Source of the DNA: Chryseobacterium cucumeris | GTDB lineage: Bacteria; Bacteroidota; Bacteroidia; Flavobacteriales; Weeksellaceae | Assembly: GCF_001593385.1 (NCBI RefSeq) | Contig: NZ_LUVZ01000047.1 | Coordinates: 124,001 to 188,000, forward strand | DNA length: 64,000 bases | Direction: 5' to 3' | Shown here: positions 16,935-24,729 of the stretch, in pieces | Layout: each line of letters starts with the position of its first letter | Numbering within the stretch: position 1 is the stretch's first letter | Notes under the pieces: generated by a model | The model's input: only the letters and a program-made list of their open reading frames with translations | The model's database searches: none | What the model was told of the DNA's origin: nothing | Position numbers and translations under genes: made by a program

Positions 16935-18080
16935 TTATTCCATTCTTTGCTTTGTATAGCAGTAACCTATAATACAAAATGGTAAACAGGCTGCCAGATA
17001 GGTAGTAGAAAAGAAATTATTCTGGTAAGAAAATCCTAAAGTTACATACTGCTCACTTACAAAACTCAACATCACAAAAAAAAGAATATAGGCTGAAAAG
17101 TAAAATACTGTTTCTATTTTTTTAACATAGAAGGAAAGGATAACCGACAGTATCATAAAGAACAGCATAACAAATTTATTGCTTTGTCCCTGAAGATTAA
17201 GAGGATTATATTGCAGCACATGCTCAATACTTTTGGCAGGCAGCAGAACGGATGCCAATAAGATTGCTACCGTTAATAAAAAGCTTAATCCAAATTTTAT
17301 TTTATTATTCCAGCTGGTTTTTAAAAAGGGATTTAATAAAAAGATGATCAAAGGAATGATCACTACGCTTCTTGTAAGACATAGAATTCCTATGCATATT
17401 CCTAACAGAAAGGATCTTTTAAAATAATCATCTTTAAACATTCTGTTCCAAAAGACAATAAAGGCTGCCACTGCAATAAAGGAAGAGATAAAATCACTCT
17501 TACAGACCACTTCATAAATATAAGCCAGGGAAATACCTAACATTCCTATTGCAAGAAATCTATGAAAATTGCTCTTAAATTCTAAAAAAACAACATAGGA
17601 AAATAGTAAAAAGGCAACAACCTGTAGGTAGCCAACATTCCCTAAAAAATAAAAAACACTTGACAAAAGTAATTGCCCAGGAAGATATGATGATAAATTT
17701 CCCATGAAATTTGGAGTATCATAGATGTATTCTCCTTTTGCCCAATGTTGCACAGAAAATTCTAACGTTGCCCATCTGTCAATATTCATTTTATAAGGAT
17801 CTTTCATCACATGGCACATCGCAATGTAAGCAATCGTGATAAAAACGATAAGAAGATATACGGATTTCCTGGTCCATACTTTTTCCAACCAGGACCACTT
17901 TCCTAAAGAAAATAACAATAAATTTCCCCCTGAAAAAAAAATAATTAAAATCGTAAGAGGAACAAAAGACTGTCTGATTCCATATTTCGTCAGAAATAAA
18001 AGATTAACTATGAAATAAATGGCAAACAGCAATATGCCATTCAATTTGTTGCTCCTAATAAAATTTAACAGGGCACTCAT
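16935..18080 (-). CDS. Polytopic membrane protein, possible GT-C/DUF2029-type glycosyltransferase
   Basis: The 381-residue protein has about ten hydrophobic helices. The first long loop after helix 3 carries DRWATLEFSVQHWAKGEYIYD (about 120-140), an acidic, aromatic loop like the catalytic loop of GT-C enzymes such as GT87/DUF2029 mannosyltransferases. PNFMGNLSSYLPGQLLLSS follows. If so it would transfer sugars from lipid-linked donors on the periplasmic side. No DxD or exact family signature is decisive, and an unclassified membrane protein remains possible. It is the last of a minus-strand run starting at the polyprenyl synthase, three bases after tatD, which would fit a lipid-sugar role. 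Confidence 0.55.
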   Translation of the reverse strand: MSALLNFIRSNKLNGILLFAIYFIVNLLFLTKYGIRQSFVPLTILIIFFSGGNLLLFSLGKWSWLEKVWTRKSVYLLIVFITIAYIAMCHVMKDPYKMNIDRWATLEFSVQHWAKGEYIYDTPNFMGNLSSYLPGQLLLSSVFYFLGNVGYLQVVAFLLFSYVVFLEFKSNFHRFLAIGMLGISLAYIYEVVCKSDFISSFIAVAAFIVFWNRMFKDDYFKRSFLLGICIGILCLTRSVVIIPLIIFLLNPFLKTSWNNKIKFGLSFLLTVAILLASVLLPAKSIEHVLQYNPLNLQGQSNKFVMLFFMILSVILSFYVKKIETVFYFSAYILFFVMLSFVSEQYVTLGFSYQNNFFSTTYLAACLPFCIIGYCYTKQRME

Positions 18081-18083
18081 TAA

Positions 18084-18851
18084 TTATGGTATTTGAAAAA
18101 TGTTTTTAGCATTTTCTGTCGTGATGCGGTCTATCTCAGAAAAATCTTTTCCATAGATATTCACCAGCTTTCCGGCAACCAGGTCCAGATAAGAGCTTTC
18201 ATTCCTTTTTCCTCTGTGGGGAACCGGTGCCAGGTATGGAGAATCTGTTTCTAAAACAATTTTATCCAACGGAACTTCATTCAGAAACTGGTCTATTTTT
18301 CCGTTTTTAAAGGTCACTACTCCACCGATTCCTAAAATGAAGTTAAGGTCAATAGCATGCTGCGCCTGTTCGAGATTCCCTGAAAAACAATGGAAAATTC
18401 CTCTTAGTTTCGGATGCTTTTTTCGTTCTAAAACTTCAAAGGTCTCATCAAAGCTTTCTCTGGTGTGGATCACAATCGGAAGGTCTCTTTCTATTGCCCA
18501 GTCAATCTGCTGTTCAAAAGCTTTTACCTGAATATCCAATGTGGTCTTATCCCAGTACAAGTCAATTCCGATCTCTCCAATTGCTGGAAAATGTCTTTGA
18601 TCAAGATATTTTTTTACAATTTCAAGTTCTTTTTCCCAGGATTCCGGTTTTACATAGCAAGGATGTAATCCCATCATTGAAAAAATCTGTCCCGGATATT
18701 CTGTTTCCAGCTTCAGCATTTTTTCATGTGATTCAGAATCAATAGCAGGAAGATAAAATTCTGTAATTCCTTTATCTACTGCTCTTTGAATAGCTTCTTT
18801 TCTGTCTTCATCAAATTCTTCTGCGTATAAGTGTGTATGTGTATCAATCAT
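18084..18851 (-). CDS. TatD-family metal-dependent hydrolase
   Basis: The 255-residue protein is a TIM-barrel amidohydrolase relative of TatD DNases. Metal ligands are visible as DTHTHL at the N-terminus (His5, His7), a glutamate in GEIGIDLYWD (about residue 92), a histidine in PIVIHTRES (about 128) and HCFSG (about 153). The late aspartate is in ETDSPYLAP (about 204). Family members act as 3'-5' exonucleases or D-aminoacyl-tRNA deacylases, so the substrate is left open. It is packed between the DUF4269 gene (5 bp) and the membrane-protein gene (3 bp). Confidence 0.9.
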   Translation of the reverse strand: MIDTHTHLYAEEFDEDRKEAIQRAVDKGITEFYLPAIDSESHEKMLKLETEYPGQIFSMMGLHPCYVKPESWEKELEIVKKYLDQRHFPAIGEIGIDLYWDKTTLDIQVKAFEQQIDWAIERDLPIVIHTRESFDETFEVLERKKHPKLRGIFHCFSGNLEQAQHAIDLNFILGIGGVVTFKNGKIDQFLNEVPLDKIVLETDSPYLAPVPHRGKRNESSYLDLVAGKLVNIYGKDFSEIDRITTENAKNIFQIP

Positions 18852-18856
18852 TTTAT

Positions 18857-19378
18857 TTAAAATTTCAATAGATCTTCGTAAGGATTTTCAAGTCCCAGCA
18901 ATATTCCGAAAGCGGGCTCCGTTTTTATTCCCTGTTTTTTAAGTTCTATTATTCTTTGTTTAAATTCTTCTCCTTTTTCTTTTAATATTTTGTATTCGGC
19001 CATCATATGAAGATAAGCGTTCTGCTGTTTTGTAGGCTTATTCTGTCCAAAGATCTCAATGGGAAACCCTTCCAGCATAAAATTTAAAGTCATGCATTTT
19101 TCCCCGTTTACAATAGGATATTCCACTTCTACATCGTGAGGAATAAGCTGACAAAATAGTAAATCATCCAGAAAATCCTGTTCATATTTTAAATCCACCT
19201 CGAAAATAAGATCCAGATCACTTCCTTTGATATCAATCTCTATAGGAACAGTTCCTGCTAAAATAGGAGAATAGTCCTTCAATTTATCAAAAACACGATG
19301 TTTTGTAAGAATTTCGTAAGCTTTTTTCTGTCTTTCATTTCCATCTTTCAGATAGTCAATTCTGGTGAAATCAAGCAT
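18857..19378 (-). CDS. DUF4269 family protein, nucleotidyltransferase-like fold
   Basis: The 173-residue cytosolic protein matches DUF4269. The diagnostic stretch is LAGTVPIEIDIKGSDLDLIFEV (about 41-62), which resembles the G-S...DxD region of polymerase-beta nucleotidyltransferases. NAYLHMMAEYKIL near 123-135 and the GLENPYEDLL ending are also conserved. Function is not established; nucleotidyl transfer is inferred from the GSDLD motif. Its stop/start junction with GSCFA has no gap, so it is co-transcribed with that gene. Confidence 0.8.
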   Translation of the reverse strand: MLDFTRIDYLKDGNERQKKAYEILTKHRVFDKLKDYSPILAGTVPIEIDIKGSDLDLIFEVDLKYEQDFLDDLLFCQLIPHDVEVEYPIVNGEKCMTLNFMLEGFPIEIFGQNKPTKQQNAYLHMMAEYKILKEKGEEFKQRIIELKKQGIKTEPAFGILLGLENPYEDLLKF

Positions 19379-20329
19379 TTAAAATATTTTATGTTTTACT
19401 TTTTTACGCTGTACTTCAATTCTCTGATCCAGTTTTTCTCTGAACTCGATAAACTTAGGATCTTTCTTATCACTGGTTTTATGTTCCAAGGCTCTCATAA
19501 TCTTAAAGTTTTCTTTGATAAAATTCTGAGTTTCTTCTGAAAAATAAGATTTTCCAAACTTCTCAAAAATATAATTTACCGCCTGTGTACTAGGATGAAT
19601 CATATCTTCTTTATAGAAACGATAGTCCCGGAGGTCATCCATCAAAATCTCATAGACAGGCAGATAATGACAGTCTTCAAAGAGAGAAATAGACTCGTGG
19701 ATAGCAGTGATTAATTTGGACTTACTTAACTGATTTTCTACCATTCCATCTTTGGTATGCCTTACAGGTGAAACAGTAAATAAGATTTGTACTCCTTCTT
19801 TACAAATATCTTTAAGATCCAGAATCGTCTGGTAAATTGAAGTGGTGAGTTCCTGATGAGATAGCAGTCTTTTCTCAAAAAACTTTTGCGGAATTTTATG
19901 ACAGTTGGCTACCAGCTTTTTCTTGGGAAGGAATTCATAAATAAATGAGGACCCGTAGGTAATAATAATCCAGTCGGCTTCCTGAAGAAAGGCATTTCCT
20001 GCTTCAATAGCTCCATTAATTTTATCTAGGGTCTGATGAATATAACGGGTATCAAAACTGGTATGATGATCCAGAGAGATATATTCTTCATTGTAAGTGA
20101 TTAGTTCCTCTTCTGCGTAAAATGCAGAGTCATGTAATCTGTTGACTGCATTATTGATAGAAAAAGGGTTAAAAATAGTCCCAAAAGGATTATTAAGGGT
20201 CTGAAGTTGTCCGTCCTGGAGTAAATCCGTCATTTCAGAGGCAAAACATGAGCCTATTGAAAATATTCTATCTTCAATTTCAATCTTCTTTTCTGATGCG
20301 GGAATATCAACTTCTGTTCTGAATTTCAT
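19379..20329 (-). CDS. GSCFA domain protein (SGNH/GDSL-like)
   Basis: The 316-residue protein has the family name motif GSCFA at about residues 26-30, where the Ser is the presumed nucleophile of an SGNH-type hydrolase. WIIITYGSSFIYEF (about 129-142), SPVRH (about 190) and the late DMIHPS (about 244, Asp/His pair) complete the pattern. The substrate is unknown; related folds are esterases and carbohydrate acyl-esterases. I chose the ATG at 20329, because the longer frame begins at a TTG and adds only an unconserved stretch of 13 residues. No signal peptide is visible. Confidence 0.85.
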   Translation of the reverse strand: MKFRTEVDIPASEKKIEIEDRIFSIGSCFASEMTDLLQDGQLQTLNNPFGTIFNPFSINNAVNRLHDSAFYAEEELITYNEEYISLDHHTSFDTRYIHQTLDKINGAIEAGNAFLQEADWIIITYGSSFIYEFLPKKKLVANCHKIPQKFFEKRLLSHQELTTSIYQTILDLKDICKEGVQILFTVSPVRHTKDGMVENQLSKSKLITAIHESISLFEDCHYLPVYEILMDDLRDYRFYKEDMIHPSTQAVNYIFEKFGKSYFSEETQNFIKENFKIMRALEHKTSDKKDPKFIEFREKLDQRIEVQRKKVKHKIF

Positions 20330-20405
20330 TGTATAAGGGTTAGGCTGCAGGAAATAAGTAGCGGGCAAATTACTGTTACCTGCTACCTATCATCTGCTGC
20401 CTATA

Positions 20406-21377
20406 TTAACTTTCTCTTCTCAACAAATAATTGGCCAGTTCAATAAAAGGTTTTTTCTTTTCTTCCGGCACATCAATTTTCTGAAGATAACTTTGTCCAA
20501 TCTCATTATGTTTTTCAATCAGACGTAATGCTTTTTCATCTACTTTTGTTCTTCTGAAGATCTTTTCTACTCCATATACTTTATCAACATTTTCAGTCTT
20601 CTTAGAATACCAGTAGTCCAATTCTTTTCTTTCTTCGTCTGTAGCGTGTTCTCTTGCTAGCAGATACAGAACAGTTTTCTTGTTTTCGTAGATGTCTCCG
20701 GCATGTTTTTTACCAAACTGCGCCTGATCTCCAAATACATCAAGATAATCATCCATAATCTGGAAGGCAATTCCGATATGTTTTCCGAAATTGAAAATAG
20801 CTTTGGCATCTTTAAAATCTGCTCTTGCAATCAAAGCTCCGATTTCAAATGAAGAAGCACTTAATACCCCGGTTTTATAAGTAATCATTCTGATATAGTC
20901 ATCAAAAGTAACATTTTCCTGAGTTTCAAAATTAATATCGTACTGTTGACCTTCGCATAACAGAAGTCCTGTATGGGTAAATATTCTGATACATGCCTTG
21001 AATATTTCAGGTTCCAGATCCTCAAAAAACTTATACGCTTTCAACATCAGTCCGTCTCCGGAAAGAATTCCTACATTAAGCCCGTGTAAAGTATGAATAG
21101 TAGGCTTGTTCCTTCTTAAAGGAGCCTCATCCATAATATCATCATGGATCAGGGTGAAGTTATGGAAAAACTCGATAGCCAATGCCGGCTTGATTGCCTG
21201 CTTAAGATCTCCACCGAACATATCACATGCCATTAACACCATAATAGGACGAAGGCGTTTTCCACCATGGGAAATAATATAGTTCATCGGATCATAGAGC
21301 TCCGAAGGTTTATCTTTAAAAGTATATTTAGTGATGGCATCTGCAACAATCTGCTGGTATCTGTCTAAAAATTCCAT
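20406..21377 (-). CDS. Polyprenyl (geranylgeranyl/farnesyl-type) diphosphate synthase
   Basis: This is a trans-isoprenyl diphosphate synthase that condenses IPP with allylic diphosphates. The 323-residue protein has the first aspartate-rich motif DDIMD (79-83), GGKRLRP (38-44) and the second motif DDYLD (209-213). The fifth residue before the first motif is Phe74, which in this family tends to cap the product near C20, but product length cannot be settled from sequence. It heads a five-gene minus-strand run (GSCFA, DUF4269, TatD, membrane protein). Confidence 0.88.
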   Translation of the reverse strand: MEFLDRYQQIVADAITKYTFKDKPSELYDPMNYIISHGGKRLRPIMVLMACDMFGGDLKQAIKPALAIEFFHNFTLIHDDIMDEAPLRRNKPTIHTLHGLNVGILSGDGLMLKAYKFFEDLEPEIFKACIRIFTHTGLLLCEGQQYDINFETQENVTFDDYIRMITYKTGVLSASSFEIGALIARADFKDAKAIFNFGKHIGIAFQIMDDYLDVFGDQAQFGKKHAGDIYENKKTVLYLLAREHATDEERKELDYWYSKKTENVDKVYGVEKIFRRTKVDEKALRLIEKHNEIGQSYLQKIDVPEEKKKPFIELANYLLRRES

Positions 21378-21395
21378 AAAATCTTATAATTTGAA

Positions 21396-21403
21396 CAAAA
21401 ATA
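21396..21403 (-). promoter_or_regulatory. -7 promoter element for the polyprenyl synthase run
   Basis: The minus strand reads TATTTTTG, ending about 18 bases before the ATG. A TTTG lies 23 bp further upstream, slightly more than the usual spacing. Confidence 0.45.
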
Positions 21404-21467
21404 CGATTTTTCAAGGCTTTATAAAACAAAAAAACATCGTTTTGATGAGGATTTTTATGATTATTCG

Positions 21468-22237
21468 CTATTCTAAAAAATTATTAAATTTCTTCTTATT
21501 TTCTTCAATTCTTTTTCTGTACTCTGGAGTATTAATTTTACCCTGGGAAGGGTCATTAATGTATTCTTTACGCTTTTCTATGTATTGAGCTTGAGTAATC
21601 AACAATCCTTTTTTATATTCTATAGGTAAATTCGTTTTAGTTATAGAAAGAAACTCAAAATTAAAATATTTTTTTCATCGCTGACCTCTAAAATCAATCC
21701 GGGAAGACCTTTAAACTTATAAGGACCATCATTAACAGGTATTTCATGAGTAAACCATGCTATATATATTCTCTTTCCAACTTTAGCAACAGCTTTTGTA
21801 CATTTATATCCTTGAATAACTTTAGTTATCAAGTTATCAATCTTCCAATGAATGTTTTCTGTACGAAAGGTATAAAAGTCATTACCTAAGTGATTTGATA
21901 TGTAGATAGAATCATTATCCTTATAAACACAATGTCTTACTTTCGATTGTAGTAATTTACCTGGTTCTACAATACTGCCAGTCTTTATTGCAGTTTCCAG
22001 CTGTTTCTTAAAACCATCAGAAAATGCTTTATAATTCTCACTATAATAAACAGATTTGTTACTATTAGCCAGGAGTATCATTGGTTCTGAAACAACGCTT
22101 TCTATATTCAAAGTATCCGTTATATATGAAAAGTTGTATCTGACTTCCAGTATAGAAATATCTCTTTCTAATTTAGGAGATTGACTTTTAATAAAGATTA
22201 AAAGAAAATAAAAAAATATACCTAATTTTTTTTTCAT
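21468..22237 (-). pseudogene. GLPGLI family protein, frameshifted in a poly(A) tract
   Basis: The open frame from 22237 ends at 21641 after 198 residues. It has a signal peptide (MKKKLGIFFYFLLIFIKSQS) and the family motif KFKGLPGLILEVSD near its end. Just after this, on the coding strand, a run of seven A leads into a frame that stops within 10 codons (ILILSFFL). Adding one A restores DEKKYFNFEFLSITK and opens the reading frame for another 58 codons down to a TAG at 21468. That tail (ending KKKFNNFLE) has the charged composition expected of GLPGLI C-termini. GLPGLI proteins are exported Bacteroidetes proteins of unknown role. The change may be a true mutation, a slippage site or a sequencing error. 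Confidence 0.75.
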
Positions 22238-22279
22238 AAAAAAATAAATACAAGGTAGGTCAAACAGCTTCAGACAACA

Positions 22280-22537
22280 TTAAACAGGCGGATTCTCATA
22301 GCTGGCATGGCCACAATCCTGTTGATTATACATTTCCCATTCATTATTTACACAATTATACGTATCGAAATCAGTATCTAGAACAGTTTGATAAGTAGTT
22401 CCACAAACAGTCTTTAGTGTTATTAAATAACGTGTAAATAAAACGGCTTGGGCTGTTTTTTCATTCTTAAAATTAAAATTATTGGCTTTAATAAGTGCTG
22501 CCAACATAAATGCTGAAAGAAGTAATAGTTTTTTCAT
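22280..22537 (-). CDS. Small secreted cysteine-containing protein
   Basis: I do not recognise this 85-residue protein. It has a signal peptide (MKKLLLLSAFMLAALIKA) followed by a mature part of about 67 residues with three Cys (in VCGTTY, YNCVN and QDCGH) and no repeats. It lies 42 bp upstream of the GLPGLI pseudogene on the same strand and has its own -7 element, so the two may form one unit. Exported location is inferred from the signal peptide; function unknown. Confidence 0.65.
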   Translation of the reverse strand: MKKLLLLSAFMLAALIKANNFNFKNEKTAQAVLFTRYLITLKTVCGTTYQTVLDTDFDTYNCVNNEWEMYNQQDCGHASYENPPV

Positions 22538-22566
22538 TGTAATTTGTATTAATAAACTTTTTTGTT

Positions 22567-22574
22567 CAAAAGTA
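22567..22574 (-). promoter_or_regulatory. -7 promoter element for the small secreted protein
   Basis: The minus strand reads TACTTTTG (TAnnTTTG). The start of transcription would be near 22560, about 20 bases before the ATG. Confidence 0.45.
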
Positions 22575-22728
22575 TTGCAAAGTGTTTATCTAATGTATAA
22601 AACAAATAAACTATAAAACAATAGAAATCAACAAAATAAGAAACTTATTTTAAACAAAACACAAAAACATGGATCACAACAATAAATATCTGTTCGTTGA
22701 TTAATAATTTAAATTTCAACATTGCACA

Positions 22729-22760
22729 ATAAAAAAACTTTGCCCAAATGGACAAAGTTT
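22729..22760 (-). terminator. Terminator of the pit operon
   Basis: On the minus strand AAACTTTGTCC (22760-22750), loop ATTT and GGGCAAAGTTT (22745-22735) form an 11-bp stem with one G-U pair, followed by a T-run. It lies 24 bp after the pit stop codon. Confidence 0.8.
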
Positions 22761-22783
22761 ATATAATTGTATGATTTGTTTTT

Positions 22784-23926
22784 TTAGAAAAGGAAGGTTA
22801 CTGCAAGATAAGTAATTGCTGCTACTATTGCAGAGATTGGAATGGTAAGAACCCAAGCCCAAAGTAAGCTTACAGTGATTCCCCATCTTACCGCTGAAAT
22901 TCTTTTCGTTAATCCTACCCCGATGATAGAACCTGTAATCGTGTGTGTAGTAGATACAGGAATACCGAAGTGGTCTGTGATGAATAAGGTAATAGCACCT
23001 GCCGTTTCTGCACTTACTCCTTCTAATGAAGTTACCTTCGTAATCTTTGTTCCCATTGTTTTGATGATCTTCCAACCACCACTCATTGTACCTAAACCAA
23101 TAGCAAGGAAGGAAACCAAAGGAACCCAGATATAATGCTGTGCAAAATAATCAAAACGTTCTGCAGAAGGAATATTCAAATACTGCGCATCCTGAAGCAT
23201 ATTTACGTGATAATAGATTACTGCTGCACCAATGATCCCCATTACTTTCTGAGCATCATTCAAACCGTGTCCCAAGCTGAATAAAGCTGAAGAAGCCAGC
23301 TGTAATCTTTTGAAAGACTGGTCTGCTTTGTGGGGGTTTGATCTTTTATAAAGATGTACAATAATCAGAGTTATAATGATCGAGATAATCATCCCTATGA
23401 TTGGTGCCATGAAAATGAACAGGAAGATAGGAATTACTTTATCAAACTTTACGACACCCTGTTGTGTTACCTGGCTGAAAGCTTCTTTAATGGTATCCCA
23501 CATCCCAAGCCCGGGTTGTGCTGCAGCTACATCATGATAATCCATCATGAAGGCATGCATAAGAGCCGCTCCTAAGAAACCTCCGATCAGCGTGTGTGAA
23601 GATGATGAAGGGATCCCGAACCACCATGTCAAAAGGTTCCAGGCAATTGCGGCGATAAGGCCGGAAAATATAACCTCAAGAGTGATAAAATTCTCATTAA
23701 CTGTTTTGGCAATTGTATTACCAATTTTGAATTCTCCAATAATATAAGCAGCAATAAAGAACGCTGCAAAGTTCCAAAGTGCCGCCCAAAGTACAGCCTG
23801 GAATGGAGTTAAAACTTTTGTAGAAACTATAGTTGCAATTGAGTTGGCTGCATCATGGAAACCATTGATATAATCGAAGATCAGGGCCAGCGCAATAATA
23901 ACTACAAGTAAAATCGGAAATTCCAT
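22784..23926 (-). CDS. pit: Inorganic phosphate transporter, PiT family
   Basis: PiT proteins are inner-membrane symporters for phosphate or metal-phosphate. The 380-residue protein has about ten to eleven transmembrane helices and the two inverted PiT signature repeats. The first contains DYINGFHDAANSIAT (about 18-32). The equivalent site in the second half is GHGLNDAQKVMGIIG (about 219-233). FGIPVSTTHTITG near 321-333 mirrors FGIPSSSSHTLIGG near 122-135. Directly upstream lies its DUF47 partner, separated by 13 bp, an arrangement that usually marks a regulated phosphate uptake pair. Confidence 0.93.
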   Translation of the reverse strand: MEFPILLVVIIALALIFDYINGFHDAANSIATIVSTKVLTPFQAVLWAALWNFAAFFIAAYIIGEFKIGNTIAKTVNENFITLEVIFSGLIAAIAWNLLTWWFGIPSSSSHTLIGGFLGAALMHAFMMDYHDVAAAQPGLGMWDTIKEAFSQVTQQGVVKFDKVIPIFLFIFMAPIIGMIISIIITLIIVHLYKRSNPHKADQSFKRLQLASSALFSLGHGLNDAQKVMGIIGAAVIYYHVNMLQDAQYLNIPSAERFDYFAQHYIWVPLVSFLAIGLGTMSGGWKIIKTMGTKITKVTSLEGVSAETAGAITLFITDHFGIPVSTTHTITGSIIGVGLTKRISAVRWGITVSLLWAWVLTIPISAIVAAITYLAVTFLF

Positions 23927-23939
23927 TTTTTGCTATGTA

Positions 23940-24578
23940 TTAGGCGTATTTAATCATGATGTTCTCAATCGTATTGGCAACATCTTCTGCTTTGTCTGTT
24001 ACAATTTCAAGGTAGTTTAATACAGATGAAACTTTAATAATGTTGATGGCATCATTAGTTTCAAATAATTCTACCATTGAGTTGGAAAGCAAATCGTCAG
24101 CAATATTCTCAATAGAGTTCACCTTAATACAAGCTTCTTTCACCTGTTCCATATTTTTGAACCCTTTAAGGTTTTTCATTGCATTCTGAATTTCAAGACA
24201 TGCTTTGTGGATTAATAAAGAGAAGTCTGAATAAGCCTTCATCTCCGGTGATTTGTAAAGGAAAATATATTTTGTGGATGCGTAGATATAATCAGCGATA
24301 TCATCAAGTCCTGTTGCCAGTGTGTGAATGTCTTCACGGTCAAAAGGTGTAATGAAGTTCTTCCCTAATTCTACGAAAATTTCGTGAGTAAGTTCATCAT
24401 TCTTGTGTTCAAAGTCGCTCATTTTCTTCAACATTGAATCGTCATTAAGATCGAAATCCTTGATTCCTGTGTTGAATTCTTCTGACATTGCAACTAGATT
24501 TTCAGTTACTTTTTCGAAAAGTACAAAGAAGATTTTATCTTTTGGTTGAAAAGCGTGGAAAATATTACCAATTCCCAT
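23940..24578 (-). CDS. DUF47 / PhoU-like accessory protein of Pit
   Basis: The 212-residue all-helical cytosolic protein matches DUF47 (PhoU_div), distant relatives of PhoU. The E-x(2-4)-D metal-binding pattern of this group is visible in DFEHKNDELTHEI (about 50-62) and in TGLDDIADYIY (about 88-98), and a further acidic stretch is TDKAEDVANTIENI near the C-terminus. Such proteins are regularly encoded next to PiT transporters and are thought to gate them. It is first in the two-gene unit. Confidence 0.88.
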   Translation of the reverse strand: MGIGNIFHAFQPKDKIFFVLFEKVTENLVAMSEEFNTGIKDFDLNDDSMLKKMSDFEHKNDELTHEIFVELGKNFITPFDREDIHTLATGLDDIADYIYASTKYIFLYKSPEMKAYSDFSLLIHKACLEIQNAMKNLKGFKNMEQVKEACIKVNSIENIADDLLSNSMVELFETNDAINIIKVSSVLNYLEIVTDKAEDVANTIENIMIKYA

Positions 24579-24684
24579 TTTTTAGTATTTATAATTCGTG
24601 TGCAAATTTCTTAAAAAAGGATTGTACGTGAAACTATATAACATTAAGTTTTGTTAACATTCGCTTAACTACTGATTATCAAAC

Positions 24685-24712
24685 AAAAAAACCGGCATCA
24701 ATGCCGGTTTTG
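24685..24712 (-). terminator. Terminator of the DEAD-box/DbpA-domain helicase gene
   Basis: AACCGGCAT (24690-24698) and ATGCCGGTT (24701-24709) form a 9-bp perfect stem with a tiny loop. On the minus strand it is followed by at least six T. Confidence 0.8.
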
Positions 24713-24729
24713 TATGGTATAAGAAGAGA

